Shown here in pieces: positions 1 to 4,216 of a DNA stretch of 8,431 nt. Position 1 is the stretch's first letter; every line of letters starts with the position of its first letter. Source of the DNA: an uncultured Eubacteriales bacterium. GTDB taxonomy: Bacteria; Bacillota; Clostridia; Oscillospirales; CAG-272. The notes beneath the pieces were generated by a model. It had not been told where the DNA came from, made no database searches, and was given only the letters and a program-made list of their open reading frames with translations. Where the stretch lies: contig URCP01000113.1 of assembly GCA_900546315.1 (NCBI GenBank), forward strand, positions 1 to 8,431, given 5' to 3'. A program made the translations under genes and the position numbers.

Positions 1-137
1 CGATAGGCTTTTTTGTCCATATCCTCAAGATACAAGGTGACGCCGAGCTTGTTGTCCGCAGATCCGCCGTAGATATCTCTGCATAAATTGTCAAGTGCTT
101 TAAACTCGTCAAAAAATTCATAATTCAAACAGTCCAT
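1..137 (-). CDS. Small hypothetical protein, N-terminal part only
   Basis: Reading the minus strand from the ATG at 137-135 gives an open frame of 45 codons that runs off the left edge of the window, so the C-terminus is missing. The start MDCLNYEFFDEFKALDNLC is acidic and aromatic-rich, followed by RDIYGGSADNKLGVTLYLED. There is no signal peptide or membrane segment. A good ribosome site (GAGAGG on the minus strand, about 141-148) sits just upstream of the ATG and fixes the start. It resembles short conserved proteins of unknown function found in Clostridia, but I cannot assign a family with certainty. It lies downstream of the tRNA-Ser terminator on the same strand with no clear promoter of its own in the short gap, so it may depend on read-through or on a weak promoter. 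Confidence 0.65.
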   Translation of the reverse strand, partial: MDCLNYEFFDEFKALDNLCRDIYGGSADNKLGVTLYLEDMDKKAY

Positions 138-160
138 AGGTACCTCTCTCCATGTTTTCA

Positions 161-195
161 AAAGCAAAAGCCGCAAGAAACTCCTTGCGGCTTTT
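161..195 (-). terminator. Rho-independent terminator of tRNA-Ser
   Basis: The minus strand forms a perfect 12-bp stem (AAAAGCCGCAAG at 166-177 pairing with CTTGCGGCTTTT at 184-195) with a 6-nt loop. The RNA continues into a U-rich tail (TTTTGCTTTT). It lies 20 nt beyond the CCA end of the tRNA, in the right place to end that transcript. Confidence 0.85.
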
Positions 196-197
196 GT

Positions 198-212
198 CGC
201 GGCTTAGCCGCG
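198..212 (-). other. Short trailer hairpin between tRNA-Ser and terminator
   Basis: CGCGGC (198-203) pairs perfectly with GCCGCG (207-212) across a 3-nt loop. It sits 3 nt beyond the CCA end of the tRNA and 2 nt before the terminator stem. It may help define the 3' end for RNase processing. This is a structural observation only. Confidence 0.5.
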
Positions 213-215
213 TTC

Positions 216-304
216 TGGCGGAGAGGGGGGGATTCGAACCCCCGTGTCCGTTAAGACAAACTGATTTCGAGTCAGCCCCGTTATGACCGCTTCGATACCT
301 CTCC
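216..304 (-). tRNA. tRNA-Ser (anticodon CGA)
   Basis: The minus strand folds into a full class II tRNA of 89 nt including an encoded CCA. The acceptor stem GGAGAGG pairs with CCTCTCC, followed by discriminator G and CCA. The anticodon stem GCTGA/TCAGT (one G-U pair) closes the loop CTCGAAA, giving anticodon CGA, which reads the serine codon UCG. A long variable arm (stem TGTC/GACA) confirms a serine-type tRNA, and the T arm GGGGG-TTCGAAT-CCCCC is perfect. It has its own consensus promoter upstream and a strong terminator downstream, so it is a stand-alone transcription unit. Confidence 0.97.
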
Positions 305-316
305 ATATTCAATTCC

Positions 317-337
317 GTAAGCGTCATTCGCGCTTAC
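317..337 (-). other. 5' leader hairpin of the tRNA-Ser transcript
   Basis: GTAAGCG (317-323) and CGCTTAC (331-337) form a perfect 7-bp stem with a 7-nt loop. The -10 box ends at 344, so transcription should start at about 337, and the precursor would begin with this hairpin before an AU-rich linker and the mature tRNA at 304. It could protect the precursor 5' end or guide RNase P; function is inferred. Confidence 0.5.
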
Positions 338-343
338 TTGAAT

Positions 344-372
344 ATTATATCACATCCACCCCGTTTTGTCAA
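344..372 (-). promoter_or_regulatory. Consensus sigma-70/sigma-A promoter of tRNA-Ser
   Basis: On the minus strand, TTGACA (372-367) and TATAAT (349-344) both match the consensus exactly and are separated by the optimal 17 bp. Strong promoters of this kind are typical of stable RNA genes. It points away from the rrf2 promoter at 436-464, so the two units are divergent across an AT-rich gap. Confidence 0.92.
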
Positions 373-435
373 GACATTTCTCAAATTTATTTTCGAATTC
401 ACAAAAAATTAATATGGAATTTTTTGAAAAACCCC

Positions 436-464
436 TTGACAAAATCGCGTGAATGGTGTATAAT
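436..464 (+). promoter_or_regulatory. Consensus promoter of the rrf2-rubrerythrin operon
   Basis: TTGACA (436-441) and TATAAT (459-464) are exact consensus boxes with a 17-bp spacer. Transcription should begin near 470-472, about 30 nt upstream of the rrf2 start codon. Such a strong core promoter upstream of an Rrf2 regulator suggests control mainly by repression, because an unregulated consensus promoter would be permanently on. It is the only convincing promoter seen before the four redox genes. Confidence 0.9.
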
Positions 465-471
465 TAATGTG

Positions 472-484
472 TACCAAAGAGGTA
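472..484 (+). promoter_or_regulatory. Possible Rrf2 operator at the transcription start
   Basis: TACC (472-475) and GGTA (481-484) form a short inverted repeat around AAAGA, right at the predicted transcription start of the rrf2 operon. Rrf2-family repressors commonly bind small dyads overlapping the core promoter of their own operon. The repeat is only 4 bp per arm, so chance is a real alternative. Confidence 0.3.
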
Positions 485-501
485 TAGATTGAGGTGTGAT
501 A

Positions 502-942
502 ATGAAGATCACAAGCGAGGCGGATTACGCGCTCAGGATAGTCAGCCATCTCGCGCGCGAAGAGCGGCTCGCGGACTCCGGTGCTGTCTCAGACGCCGTT
601 AAGGTGTCGGAGCGGTTCACGGTCAAGATACTCAGAAAGCTCATGCTCGGCGGGCTTGTCCGGTCGCAGAAGGGCGCTTCGGGCGGCTACGAGCTTGCCC
701 GCGATCCCGGACTCATTTCGATGAGGGACGTGATCGAGCTTATTGACGGGCCGCTCACAATGAATAAGTGCCTTGACGACACTTATGAGTGCTCGAGAAA
801 CAGCTATGACAAGGGTTGCTGTAAATTCCATCTCATCTTCGAAAAGCTGAATCTTCAGCTTTCAAAAAAACTCGGACTCATCACAATCGATATGATCGCC
901 GACAACAGCGTCGGGGCGGATGAGATCCTGCAAGTCATCTGA
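502..942 (+). CDS. Rrf2 family transcriptional regulator (probable Fe-S sensor)
   Basis: The product is a 146-residue DNA-binding regulator of the Rrf2 (IscR/NsrR/CymR) family, a normal length for it. The N-terminus MKITSEADYALRIVSHLA and the wing motif GASGGYELA (residues 58-66) are family hallmarks of the winged helix. Cysteines C90, C97 and C106/C107 lie where IscR and NsrR hold their Fe-S cluster, though the spacing (x6 and x8) is wider than the x5/x5 of IscR, and the CC pair is notable. The ATG at 502 was chosen because GAGG (491-494) lies 7 nt upstream; an in-frame GTG at 496 sits too close to that site. It is first in a plus-strand run with reverse rubrerythrin, a BFD-like protein and rubredoxin. 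It probably represses this operon in response to cluster state, oxygen, peroxide or NO. The ligand is inferred; a redox-thiol sensor without a cluster is possible. Confidence 0.93.
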   Translation: MKITSEADYALRIVSHLAREERLADSGAVSDAVKVSERFTVKILRKLMLGGLVRSQKGASGGYELARDPGLISMRDVIELIDGPLTMNKCLDDTYECSRNSYDKGCCKFHLIFEKLNLQLSKKLGLITIDMIADNSVGADEILQVI

Positions 943-976
943 AAAACAATTTATAAATTATATGGAGGAAACAAAA

Positions 977-1522
977 ATGGCAAAGTACATCTGCACTATC
1001 TGTGGTTACGTTCATGAGGGTGACGAGGCTCCCGCTAAGTGTCCTCAGTGCGGCGCTCCCGCGTCCAAGTTCAAGCTCGTCGAGGAAAACGACATGGTCT
1101 GGGCGGCAGAGCATACCGTCGGCGTCGCTAAGGGCGCTTCCGATGAGATCCTCGAGGGTCTCCGCGCCAACTTCACCGGCGAGTGCACCGAGGTAGGTAT
1201 GTATCTCGCAATGGCAAGAGTCGCTTACAGAGAGGGCTACCCGGAAGTAGGCGCTTACTGGGAAAAGGCCGCTCACGAAGAGGCAGAGCACGCGGCTAAG
1301 TTCGCGGAGCTCCTCGGCGAGGTAGTCACCGACTCCACCAAGAAGAACCTCGAAATGCGTGTAGAGGCTGAGAACGGCGCTACCGCCGGCAAGACCGCTC
1401 TCGCAAAGCTCGCGAAAGAAGCCGGACTCGACGCTATCCATGACACCGTTCATGAGATGGCTCGCGACGAGGCTCGGCACGGCAAGGCGTTCAAGGGGCT
1501 TCTCGACAGATACTTCGGCTGA
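977..1522 (+). CDS. rbr: Reverse rubrerythrin (rubredoxin domain first, then diiron ferritin-like domain)
   Basis: This 181-residue cytoplasmic protein reduces hydrogen peroxide, and in clostridia also takes part in NADH-dependent oxygen detoxification. The rubredoxin knuckles C6-x2-C9 and C22-x2-C25 are at the N-terminus (CTICGYVHEG, CPQCG), the reverse of classical rubrerythrin. The ferritin-like four-helix domain (about 45-181) carries the diiron ligands: E69/E72 in GECTEVGMYL, the ExxH motif E102-H105 (HEEAEH), a Glu in the NLEMRVEAEN helix and the ExxH motif E165-H168 (DEARH). The ATG at 977 is preceded by GGAGG at 964-968. It lies 34 nt after rrf2 with no terminator between, so it should be co-transcribed and controlled by that regulator. 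Codon choice is strongly biased, as expected for an abundant stress protein. Downstream rubredoxin and a BFD-like protein are likely electron donors. Confidence 0.95.
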   Translation: MAKYICTICGYVHEGDEAPAKCPQCGAPASKFKLVEENDMVWAAEHTVGVAKGASDEILEGLRANFTGECTEVGMYLAMARVAYREGYPEVGAYWEKAAHEEAEHAAKFAELLGEVVTDSTKKNLEMRVEAENGATAGKTALAKLAKEAGLDAIHDTVHEMARDEARHGKAFKGLLDRYFG

Positions 1523-1538
1523 TAATCGCAAATGGCGT

Positions 1539-1568
1539 GAGACCGCCGCGCCAAGGCGCGGCGGTCTC
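1539..1568 (+). other. Strong intergenic hairpin after rubrerythrin
   Basis: GAGACCGCCGCGCC (1539-1552) pairs perfectly with GGCGCGGCGGTCTC (1555-1568): 14 bp, almost all G-C in the core, with a tiny AA loop (effectively CAAG). No U-tract follows (GTCCGATATATTG), so it does not look like an intrinsic terminator. Between co-directional genes it could act as an mRNA-stabilising 3' end for rubrerythrin, a processing site or a partial attenuator lowering expression of the following genes. Confidence 0.75.
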
Positions 1569-1599
1569 GTCCGATATATTGCTCAGGAGGAAAATCATT

Positions 1600-1803
1600 A
1601 TGAAATACGGTGAAAACGAAATCATCTGCAAATGCAAAAAGGTCTCGCTCGCGGATATTGAGCGCGTTCTCCATGACGAAACACGTTTTGAGGATGTCGA
1701 GGCTGAGTTCGACAAGGTTCAGAAAGTGACCCACTGCTCTACCGGATGCGGAAGATGCCATAATAAGATCATGGGCGTCATATCCGAGATCATGAATGGT
1801 TGA
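1600..1803 (+). CDS. BFD-like [2Fe-2S]-binding protein
   Basis: This 67-residue protein resembles the bacterioferritin-associated ferredoxin (BFD) domain, which is found alone or in NAD(P)H-dependent redox enzymes and binds one [2Fe-2S] cluster. The ligands appear as C10-x-C12 (IICKCKKV) and C50-x2-C53 (STGCGRCHNK). The spacing between pairs (37 residues) is longer than the roughly 31 of E. coli Bfd, and C46 is an extra cysteine just before the second pair. The ATG at 1600 follows AGGAGG (1585-1590) at 9 nt. It sits between rubrerythrin and rubredoxin in the same orientation, so it may carry electrons in the same peroxide-reduction chain or serve iron handling. No ferritin gene is present in the window, so a true ferritin partner is unproven. 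Confidence 0.85.
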   Translation: MKYGENEIICKCKKVSLADIERVLHDETRFEDVEAEFDKVQKVTHCSTGCGRCHNKIMGVISEIMNG

Positions 1804-1842
1804 AAAAGCATTGATACATTAATTAAAAAGGTGGTAATTAAA

Positions 1843-2004
1843 ATGAAAAAGTATGTATGTCCCTGCGGATACGAATATGACCCTGAGAAGGGCGACCCGG
1901 AGAACGGAATAGCTCCCGGAACGGCGTGGGAGGATGTTCCGGAGGATTTTGTCTGCCCGGTATGCGGGCTTGGCAAGGACGCTTTCGAGGAAGTCGACGA
2001 ATAA
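1843..2004 (+). CDS. Rubredoxin, with a shortened first metal-binding knuckle
   Basis: This 53-residue one-iron electron carrier has the standard length and core of rubredoxin: YEYDPEKGDPENGIAPGTAW, DVPEDFVCPVCG and the KDAFE ending. The second knuckle C38-x2-C41 is normal. The first reads YVCPCGYEYD, so it is C6-x-C8, one residue shorter than the usual CxxCG. The frame is clean, so this is a whole-codon difference rather than a frameshift. The ATG at 1843 follows AAGGTGG (1828-1834) at 8 nt. The gene is 39 nt after the BFD-like gene and closes the redox cluster, where its likely role is electron transfer to reverse rubrerythrin. Whether iron still binds with normal geometry cannot be told from sequence. 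Confidence 0.93.
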   Translation: MKKYVCPCGYEYDPEKGDPENGIAPGTAWEDVPEDFVCPVCGLGKDAFEEVDE

Positions 2005-2024
2005 ATCGCCGCTGTTCAGCCGAT

Positions 2025-2054
2025 CCGCGCACGAAGGTCTGTCTGAATGCGCGG
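2025..2054 (+). other. Weak stem-loop between rubredoxin and the acetyltransferase gene
   Basis: CCGCGCA (2025-2031) pairs with TGCGCGG (2048-2054) across a 16-nt loop. There is no U-tract after it. It could reduce read-through from the redox operon, but no convincing terminator or new promoter is visible in 2005-2117. Whether the acetyltransferase gene belongs to the operon is left open. Confidence 0.3.
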
Positions 2055-2117
2055 TGAAGATGCTTTCCCGGAAATAAAGCGCCGCAAAACAGAGACGTGA
2101 TGATCAGGAGGTATGTT

Positions 2118-2858
2118 ATGGCTGAACTTTCAAAAAAAGAGATCCATGCGATCACAAACCGTTTTTACTCCTGCTTTTGCGGGACAGATATATCTGAAGC
2201 GGAAAGCGGCGTAACATTCGTCTCTTCCGAATCACGCAATGAAGAGCTCAGGGGACTCGGACGCAGATATACGATTTATATGCTTGTGAAGGACGATGTG
2301 TGCGTTGTTTCCTATGCGCCGGAATACACGGATTTTTTCAGAAAGCGGCAGGGAATGAACGCCGCCGGTCTTTTGACAGAAACAGAGGCTTCTTTCAGAG
2401 TCAGGAAAACGCAGCTGATGGAATTCGTTCGGGAGCGCGTGCGGGAATACGGTGACGTGCGAGTGCTGAAAAAATCCGATTACCCTCTGTATGAGGAATT
2501 CTTCCGCGAGACGTCTCCCGCGGCGAACCCGGACGGATGGCTGCGGGAATATTTTGAGGAGAAGGCGGCGAAGGAATACTTCACCGGATATTTTCTGAAC
2601 GACAGACTGGTATCCGTCTGCGACGCGCCGGATATGCCTTATATGGAAGATGTGATCCAGCATACAGGAATCGTGACACTCAGAAGCGAGCGCCGGAAGG
2701 GCTACGCCAGACGCACCGCCGCTCTGGCGGCACATCATCTGATCCGGAACGGAATCTGCCCTCAATGGGAGTGCCGCGCGGACAACACCGCGTCAATCGC
2801 GCTGGCGGAAGCCGTCGGATATGAAAAATACGGTGTAGCATATATCCTTGAAGAATAG
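2118..2858 (+). CDS. GNAT family N-acetyltransferase
   Basis: This 246-residue protein belongs to the GCN5-related acetyltransferases, which move an acetyl group from acetyl-CoA to an amine. The catalytic fold is in the C-terminal half (about 110-246). Motif A appears as GIVTLRSERRKGYARR with the acetyl-CoA pyrophosphate loop RRKGYA (192-197), and motif B as NTASIALAEAVGYEKYG with N223 and S226. The N-terminal half (about 1-105) is a separate region with no motif I recognise. It is typical of two-part clostridial GNATs and may help choose the substrate, which cannot be predicted. The ATG at 2118 was chosen for the AGGAGG at 2106-2111; a closer out-of-frame ATG at 2113 would overlap that site. 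It lies 113 nt after rubredoxin with no clear terminator or promoter between. No obvious functional link to the redox genes is seen. Confidence 0.88.
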   Translation: MAELSKKEIHAITNRFYSCFCGTDISEAESGVTFVSSESRNEELRGLGRRYTIYMLVKDDVCVVSYAPEYTDFFRKRQGMNAAGLLTETEASFRVRKTQLMEFVRERVREYGDVRVLKKSDYPLYEEFFRETSPAANPDGWLREYFEEKAAKEYFTGYFLNDRLVSVCDAPDMPYMEDVIQHTGIVTLRSERRKGYARRTAALAAHHLIRNGICPQWECRADNTASIALAEAVGYEKYGVAYILEE

Positions 2859-2933
2859 CTTTGAGCGCGAAACCGCAAGTATAAAAGCGCGGATGATTTT
2901 TCTGCCCGTTCAAAACTTTTTTCGGGAAAACAC

Positions 2934-2962
2934 TTGACAAATGATTCCGGATGTGGTATAAT
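2934..2962 (+). promoter_or_regulatory. Consensus promoter of tRNA-Arg
   Basis: TTGACA (2934-2939) and TATAAT (2957-2962) are exact consensus boxes with a 17-bp spacer. The expected start is near 2969-2970, 25 nt before the mature tRNA. No convincing terminator for the upstream acetyltransferase is visible in 2859-2933, only short imperfect pairings. Confidence 0.92.
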
Positions 2963-2973
2963 AATAAGGTCAT

Positions 2974-2985
2974 CGGGAGTTCCCG
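2974..2985 (+). other. 5' leader hairpin of the tRNA-Arg transcript
   Basis: CGGG (2974-2977) pairs with CCCG (2982-2985) around AGTT, and flanking CAT/ATG (2971-2973 with 2988-2990) can extend the stem across a bulge. It lies directly after the predicted transcription start and before the mature 5' end at 2995, like the leader hairpin of the tRNA-Ser unit. Confidence 0.45.
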
Positions 2986-2994
2986 TGATGACAC

Positions 2995-3070
2995 GCGCTT
3001 GTAGCTCAGTGGATAGAGTGCCCGGCTACGAACCGGTAGGTCGCAGGTTCGAATCCCGCCAGGCGCGCCA
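2995..3070 (+). tRNA. tRNA-Arg (anticodon ACG)
   Basis: This 76-nt tRNA has encoded CCA. The acceptor arm GCGCTTG pairs with CAGGCGC (one U-G), followed by discriminator G. The D arm starts GCTCAGTGGATAGAGT. The anticodon loop CTACGAA carries ACG at 3028-3030; A34 would be deaminated to inosine by TadA, allowing CGU, CGC and CGA to be read. Two pairs are imperfect: C27-U43 (3021/3037) in the anticodon stem and A51-C63 (3045/3057) in the T stem. The consensus promoter and strong terminators suggest an active gene, but the mismatches are unusual for a major isoacceptor. Confidence 0.95.
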
Positions 3071-3071
3071 G

Positions 3072-3102
3072 ATAACCCGTACCATGTACGGGTTATTTTT
3101 TT
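3072..3102 (+). terminator. Rho-independent terminator of tRNA-Arg
   Basis: ATAACCCGTAC (3072-3082) and GTACGGGTTAT (3086-3096) form a perfect 11-bp stem with a 3-nt loop, followed at once by a seven-T run ending at 3102. It starts 2 nt beyond the tRNA CCA end. Confidence 0.95.
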
Positions 3103-3112
3103 GCTTGAATAT

Positions 3113-3150
3113 AAGGTTCCGCCGTTATATCACACGGCGGAACCTTTTTT
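3113..3150. terminator. Bidirectional terminator between tRNA-Arg and the convergent minus-strand genes
   Basis: AAGGTTCCGCCG (3113-3124) pairs perfectly with CGGCGGAACCTT (3135-3146), 12 bp with a 10-nt loop. On the plus strand it is followed by TTTTTT, making a back-up terminator for the tRNA. On the minus strand it lies 2 nt beyond the stop codon of the RCC1-like gene and is followed by TTATATTC, so it can also end that operon, probably less sharply. Confidence 0.85.
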
Positions 3151-4153
3151 ACTTTCCCATAATTCTCCGCAGGCGCTCCGAGAATTCCGGAAGAGCTTCG
3201 GCGAAATGCGGCGAGAAAATCCCGGCGTACCTGACGCCTCCGTCCTTCGTCAGCGCCGCGACGCAGCTTCTTCCGCAGGTTATCGCCTCAACGCCGGTCC
3301 ATTCCGAGACATCGGAACGTCCGCGGTCGAAACCGGACGGACACTTTCCCGCGCCGTACATTCTTCCCTGCCCGTCCACACCATAAACAAAGCCGGAATC
3401 CGCCGCGATGGACCTGATCCCGTTCCATTCGCGTGACTTCAGTCTCGTGTCTCCGTCCCTGACACCGTCGATGATGACTTTCCCGTTTCTGTCAAGAAAC
3501 ACCGCGCAGTCTCCCGCGGCAATATCCACAATTCCGTCAAGCCTTCTCTTTCCGAACACGGCGCGGCAGTCGGTACTTGTAAGTGTCTCCGCGGTTCCGT
3601 CTCCGTAAAGCATAAGGATAAAACCATCGCCCGGAGCCGCCTTTCTCACGTCGGAACGGTCGGTCTTCAGACCCGGAAACGTGAGTCCGGTCACGCGCGG
3701 CTTTCCTTTTTTGTCGATAAAAACGCTGCATCTTTCACCGGCGGCGGCATAACGCATTGACGGGAGCTTTGACGTCCGGTACTGACCGTAAACGCCGCGC
3801 CCGAACGCCATGCCCCTGCCGTCCGCGCCAAGGGCAAGAATGTGCTCGCCGCCGATACTTATCCCGGATATGCCGTCGGTCTCATTGAAGCCGCACACGC
3901 TGTCCCAGAACAACAGCCTGCCGGACTTTCCGACAACACCGACGGCGTCCGCTGATATGGCGAACCTGCCAAAGAAACCGTCTCCTGTGAGATATGTCTC
4001 CCGCGCCGCCGCGAGCCTGACTCTGTAGTCGTCAAGGCTCTTCCTGTCGGCGAACCGATCGGCAAAGGCGAGGGCAAATCCGCACACCCCGCAGCATACG
4101 CTCTCCGGATCGACGCGCCTGCTTCCGCATACCGGACATTTTTCTGTCTTCAT
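3149..4153 (-). CDS. Zinc ribbon plus seven RCC1-like repeats, predicted beta-propeller protein
   Basis: This 334-residue protein has no signal peptide or membrane segment. Residues 6-24 form a zinc ribbon: C6-x2-C9 (CPVCGS) and C21-x2-C24 (CCGVCG). After a short linker, about residues 60-310 hold seven diverged RCC1-like units, each with a small-residue strand, a hydrophobic strand, an [DN]G-type turn and a final G. Examples are ISIGGEHILALGADGRG, IVDIAAGDCAVFLDRNG and VEAITCGRSCVAALTKDG. Seven units would close a seven-bladed propeller. Such propellers bind proteins or ligands; no enzyme motif is seen. The ATG at 4153 has only a GGGAG at 4166-4170, 12 nt away, so translation may be modest. 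It follows the giant AAA+/protease gene on the same strand after 63 nt with no terminator, so the two probably form an operon. A recognition or adaptor role for that protein is my inference. Confidence 0.8.
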   Translation of the reverse strand: MKTEKCPVCGSRRVDPESVCCGVCGFALAFADRFADRKSLDDYRVRLAAARETYLTGDGFFGRFAISADAVGVVGKSGRLLFWDSVCGFNETDGISGISIGGEHILALGADGRGMAFGRGVYGQYRTSKLPSMRYAAAGERCSVFIDKKGKPRVTGLTFPGLKTDRSDVRKAAPGDGFILMLYGDGTAETLTSTDCRAVFGKRRLDGIVDIAAGDCAVFLDRNGKVIIDGVRDGDTRLKSREWNGIRSIAADSGFVYGVDGQGRMYGAGKCPSGFDRGRSDVSEWTGVEAITCGRSCVAALTKDGGVRYAGIFSPHFAEALPEFSERLRRIMGK

Positions 4154-4216
4154 ATTCGCACTTTGCTCCCGAGTAATACGAAAGCTCCCTTTCTCTGAAA
4201 AAAATCATCCACGCTT

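Noticed and set aside
364..444. Inverted repeat TTTTGTCAAG ... CTTGACAAAA in the divergent gap
   Set aside because: It is explained by the two divergent consensus -35 boxes with similar flanks, not by a transposon end or operator.
935..1531. Long open frame antisense to rubrerythrin
   Set aside because: It mirrors the strongly biased codons of the rubrerythrin gene on the other strand, has no ribosome site and encodes no recognisable protein.
2859..2933. Terminator after the acetyltransferase gene
   Set aside because: Only 4-bp pairings such as CCCG/CGGG and CCGC/GCGG occur, without a proper stem followed by a U-tract.
3042..3070. Possible attachment site at the tRNA-Arg 3' end
   Set aside because: I found no second copy of the tRNA end elsewhere in the window and no integrase gene; it is kept only as a question about the region beyond the edge.
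2934..3386. Plus-strand open frame running through tRNA-Arg and its terminators
   Set aside because: It crosses a promoter, a tRNA and two terminators, so it cannot be a real gene.
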